Assembly (NCBI GenBank): GCA_011043895.1
Contig: DRBZ01000104.1
Location: forward strand, 1 to 7,997
DNA from: Candidatus Cloacimonadota bacterium
GTDB taxonomy: Bacteria > Cloacimonadota > Cloacimonadia > JGIOTU-2
Length of the DNA: 7,997 bases
Reading direction: 5' to 3'
Part shown: piece after piece, positions 7,684 to 7,997 of the stretch
Layout of the letters: each line of letters starts with the position of its first letter
Numbering within the stretch: the stretch's first letter is position 1
Made by a program: the position numbers and the translations under genes
Notes under the pieces: generated by a model
Seen by the model: only the letters and a program-made list of their open reading frames with translations
Databases searched by the model: none
Told to the model about the DNA's origin: nothing

Positions 7684-7717
7684 AAGAGACGTACAAAGGT
7701 GCGTCTCTTTTTATTTG
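7684..7717 (+). terminator. Rho-independent terminator of the carboxypeptidase gene
   Basis: AAGAGACGTAC (7684-7694) pairs with GTGCGTCTCTT (7699-7709) in an 11-base-pair stem with one T-G wobble and a four-base AAAG loop. A T-run (TTTTTATTT) follows. It begins 27 bases after the TAA stop of the carboxypeptidase gene, where an intrinsic terminator is expected. Confidence 0.88.
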
Positions 7718-7833
7718 AATAGATTATTTGGTATTTAAACAGGCATATCCCAAAAAATTGTAGGTTGATTTCTGTGAATCATTTTGAATAAAGGTTTTGC
7801 TGGTTTTTTGTACTATATAATTACTTTTCGACT

Positions 7834-7869
7834 AGGGTGATAATTTTCATAATATGCATTTGTCACCCT
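7834..7869. repeat. Inverted repeat A, outer arm of the repeat cluster
   Basis: AGGGTGATAA (7834-7843) is complementary to TTGTCACCCT (7860-7869), ten pairs including one wobble, around a 16-base AT-rich loop. The right arm is shared with inverted repeat B, so the two hairpins exclude each other. Neither strand has a clean T-run after the stem, so it does not look like a simple terminator. Confidence 0.6.
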
Positions 7870-7894
7870 GATCCGCCGACTGGTGGAGAAGGGT
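7865..7894. repeat. Inverted repeat B, GC-rich REP-like hairpin
   Basis: ACCCT (7865-7869) pairs with AGGGT (7890-7894), and TCCGCC (7872-7877) pairs with GGTGGA (7882-7887) around a GACT loop, with one G-T wobble. The two stems are separated by opposed GA/GA dinucleotides that could form tandem G-A pairs. The GC-rich block stands out from the AT-rich surroundings. The opening TGTCACCCTGA and closing AGAAGGGTCTC resemble, from memory, a class of dispersed intergenic repeats in several bacterial phyla that begin GTCA(C/T)(C/T)CTGA and end AAGG(G)TCTC. That link is recollection, not a search result. Confidence 0.6.
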
Positions 7895-7898
7895 CTCC
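7885..7898. repeat. Inverted repeat C, small hairpin overlapping B
   Basis: GGAGA (7885-7889) pairs with TCTCC (7894-7898) around an AGGG loop. It shares bases with the right half of inverted repeat B and would compete with it. Confidence 0.4.
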
Positions 7899-7997
7899 CA
7901 TACTTTGTGAATCATTGTTATGCTAGTACTTTGCGACGATATTCACCATCCCTCATCTTTTGTTAGTATTAGGTTGTTTTTGTGTAATAATGAAAAA

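Larger units (their letters stand above)
7773..7916 (+). repeat. 11-base direct repeat TGTGAATCATT bracketing the hairpin cluster
   Basis: TGTGAATCATT occurs at 7773-7783 and again at 7906-7916 in the same orientation. Between the copies lie 122 bases that include all three inverted repeats. Such an arrangement can arise from target-site duplication by a small non-coding mobile element, but an 11-base AT-rich match could also be chance. Confidence 0.35.
7718..7997. other. Non-coding right end with a repeat cluster; no gene seen
   Basis: I find no open frame with coding character on either strand here. The region is AT-rich except for a GC-rich block at about 7864-7900, made of overlapping inverted repeats described separately. 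T-rich stretches occur near 7802 and 7975. The window ends in ATGAAAAA with the ATG at 7990, which could open a signal-peptide gene (Met-Lys-...), but only two full codons are present and there is no well-placed Shine-Dalgarno sequence, so it is not called. Confidence 0.6.

Noticed and set aside
7990..7997. ATGAAAAA at the right edge as the start of a new secreted protein gene
   Set aside because: Only two full codons are present and the nearest AGG is about 15 bases away; it is possible but not supportable.
1..7997. CRISPR array, tRNA, rRNA, integrase, transposase or defence genes
   Set aside because: No regularly spaced repeats, cloverleaf sequences or matching protein motifs were found on either strand.

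Overview
The window most resembles a chromosomal fragment of an uncultured, AT-rich Gram-negative bacterium of the FCB superphylum. A Cloacimonadota-like or Bacteroidota-like lineage would fit. The basis is indirect. Two secreted proteins (1..2002 minus and 5153..7657 plus) carry the 'NYPNPF...IYNLLGQLV...WNGQDTSGK...GVYFYKL' type of C-terminal domain, which is the type A sorting domain of the type IX secretion system (T9SS) and overlaps the FlgD-Ig fold. A third protein looks like an outer-membrane beta-barrel. No rRNA, tRNA, CRISPR array, transposase or phage gene is visible, and the taxonomic guess cannot be refined without a database search.

Layout. Bases 5005 to 1 hold four minus-strand genes in one direction with tight junctions: an extended short-chain dehydrogenase / sugar-nucleotide epimerase (4028..5005), a predicted outer-membrane beta-barrel protein whose start overlaps the epimerase stop (2259..4037), a 63-residue cysteine-rich protein resembling the DUF6485 family (2019..2210), and a large secreted Asp-box (BNR-like) protein (1..2002). 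The last starts at GTG behind a perfect AGGAGG and runs off the left edge just before its C-terminus. They look like one operon. Facing away from it across a 147-base divergent gap is a monocistronic plus-strand gene for an 834-residue secreted M14 zinc carboxypeptidase with extra beta-sandwich domains and a complete T9SS tail (5153..7657). It is followed by a clear rho-independent terminator (7684..7717).

The last 280 bases have no convincing gene. They hold a compact GC-rich cluster of overlapping inverted repeats (7834..7898) inside AT-rich DNA, bracketed by an 11-base direct repeat. This is the least explained part of the window and looks like a dispersed REP/MITE-type intergenic element.

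How the genes may work together. The carboxypeptidase and the Asp-box protein are probably exported across the outer membrane and displayed or released, as part of extracellular protein or polymer use. The beta-barrel is their likely compartment neighbour. The epimerase suggests envelope or surface-sugar chemistry, but no other sugar-pathway gene is present to confirm that. I see no convincing evidence of a wholly new multi-gene system. The strongest leads are the orphan beta-barrel, the conserved-looking small Cys protein inside an envelope operon, and the repeat cluster.
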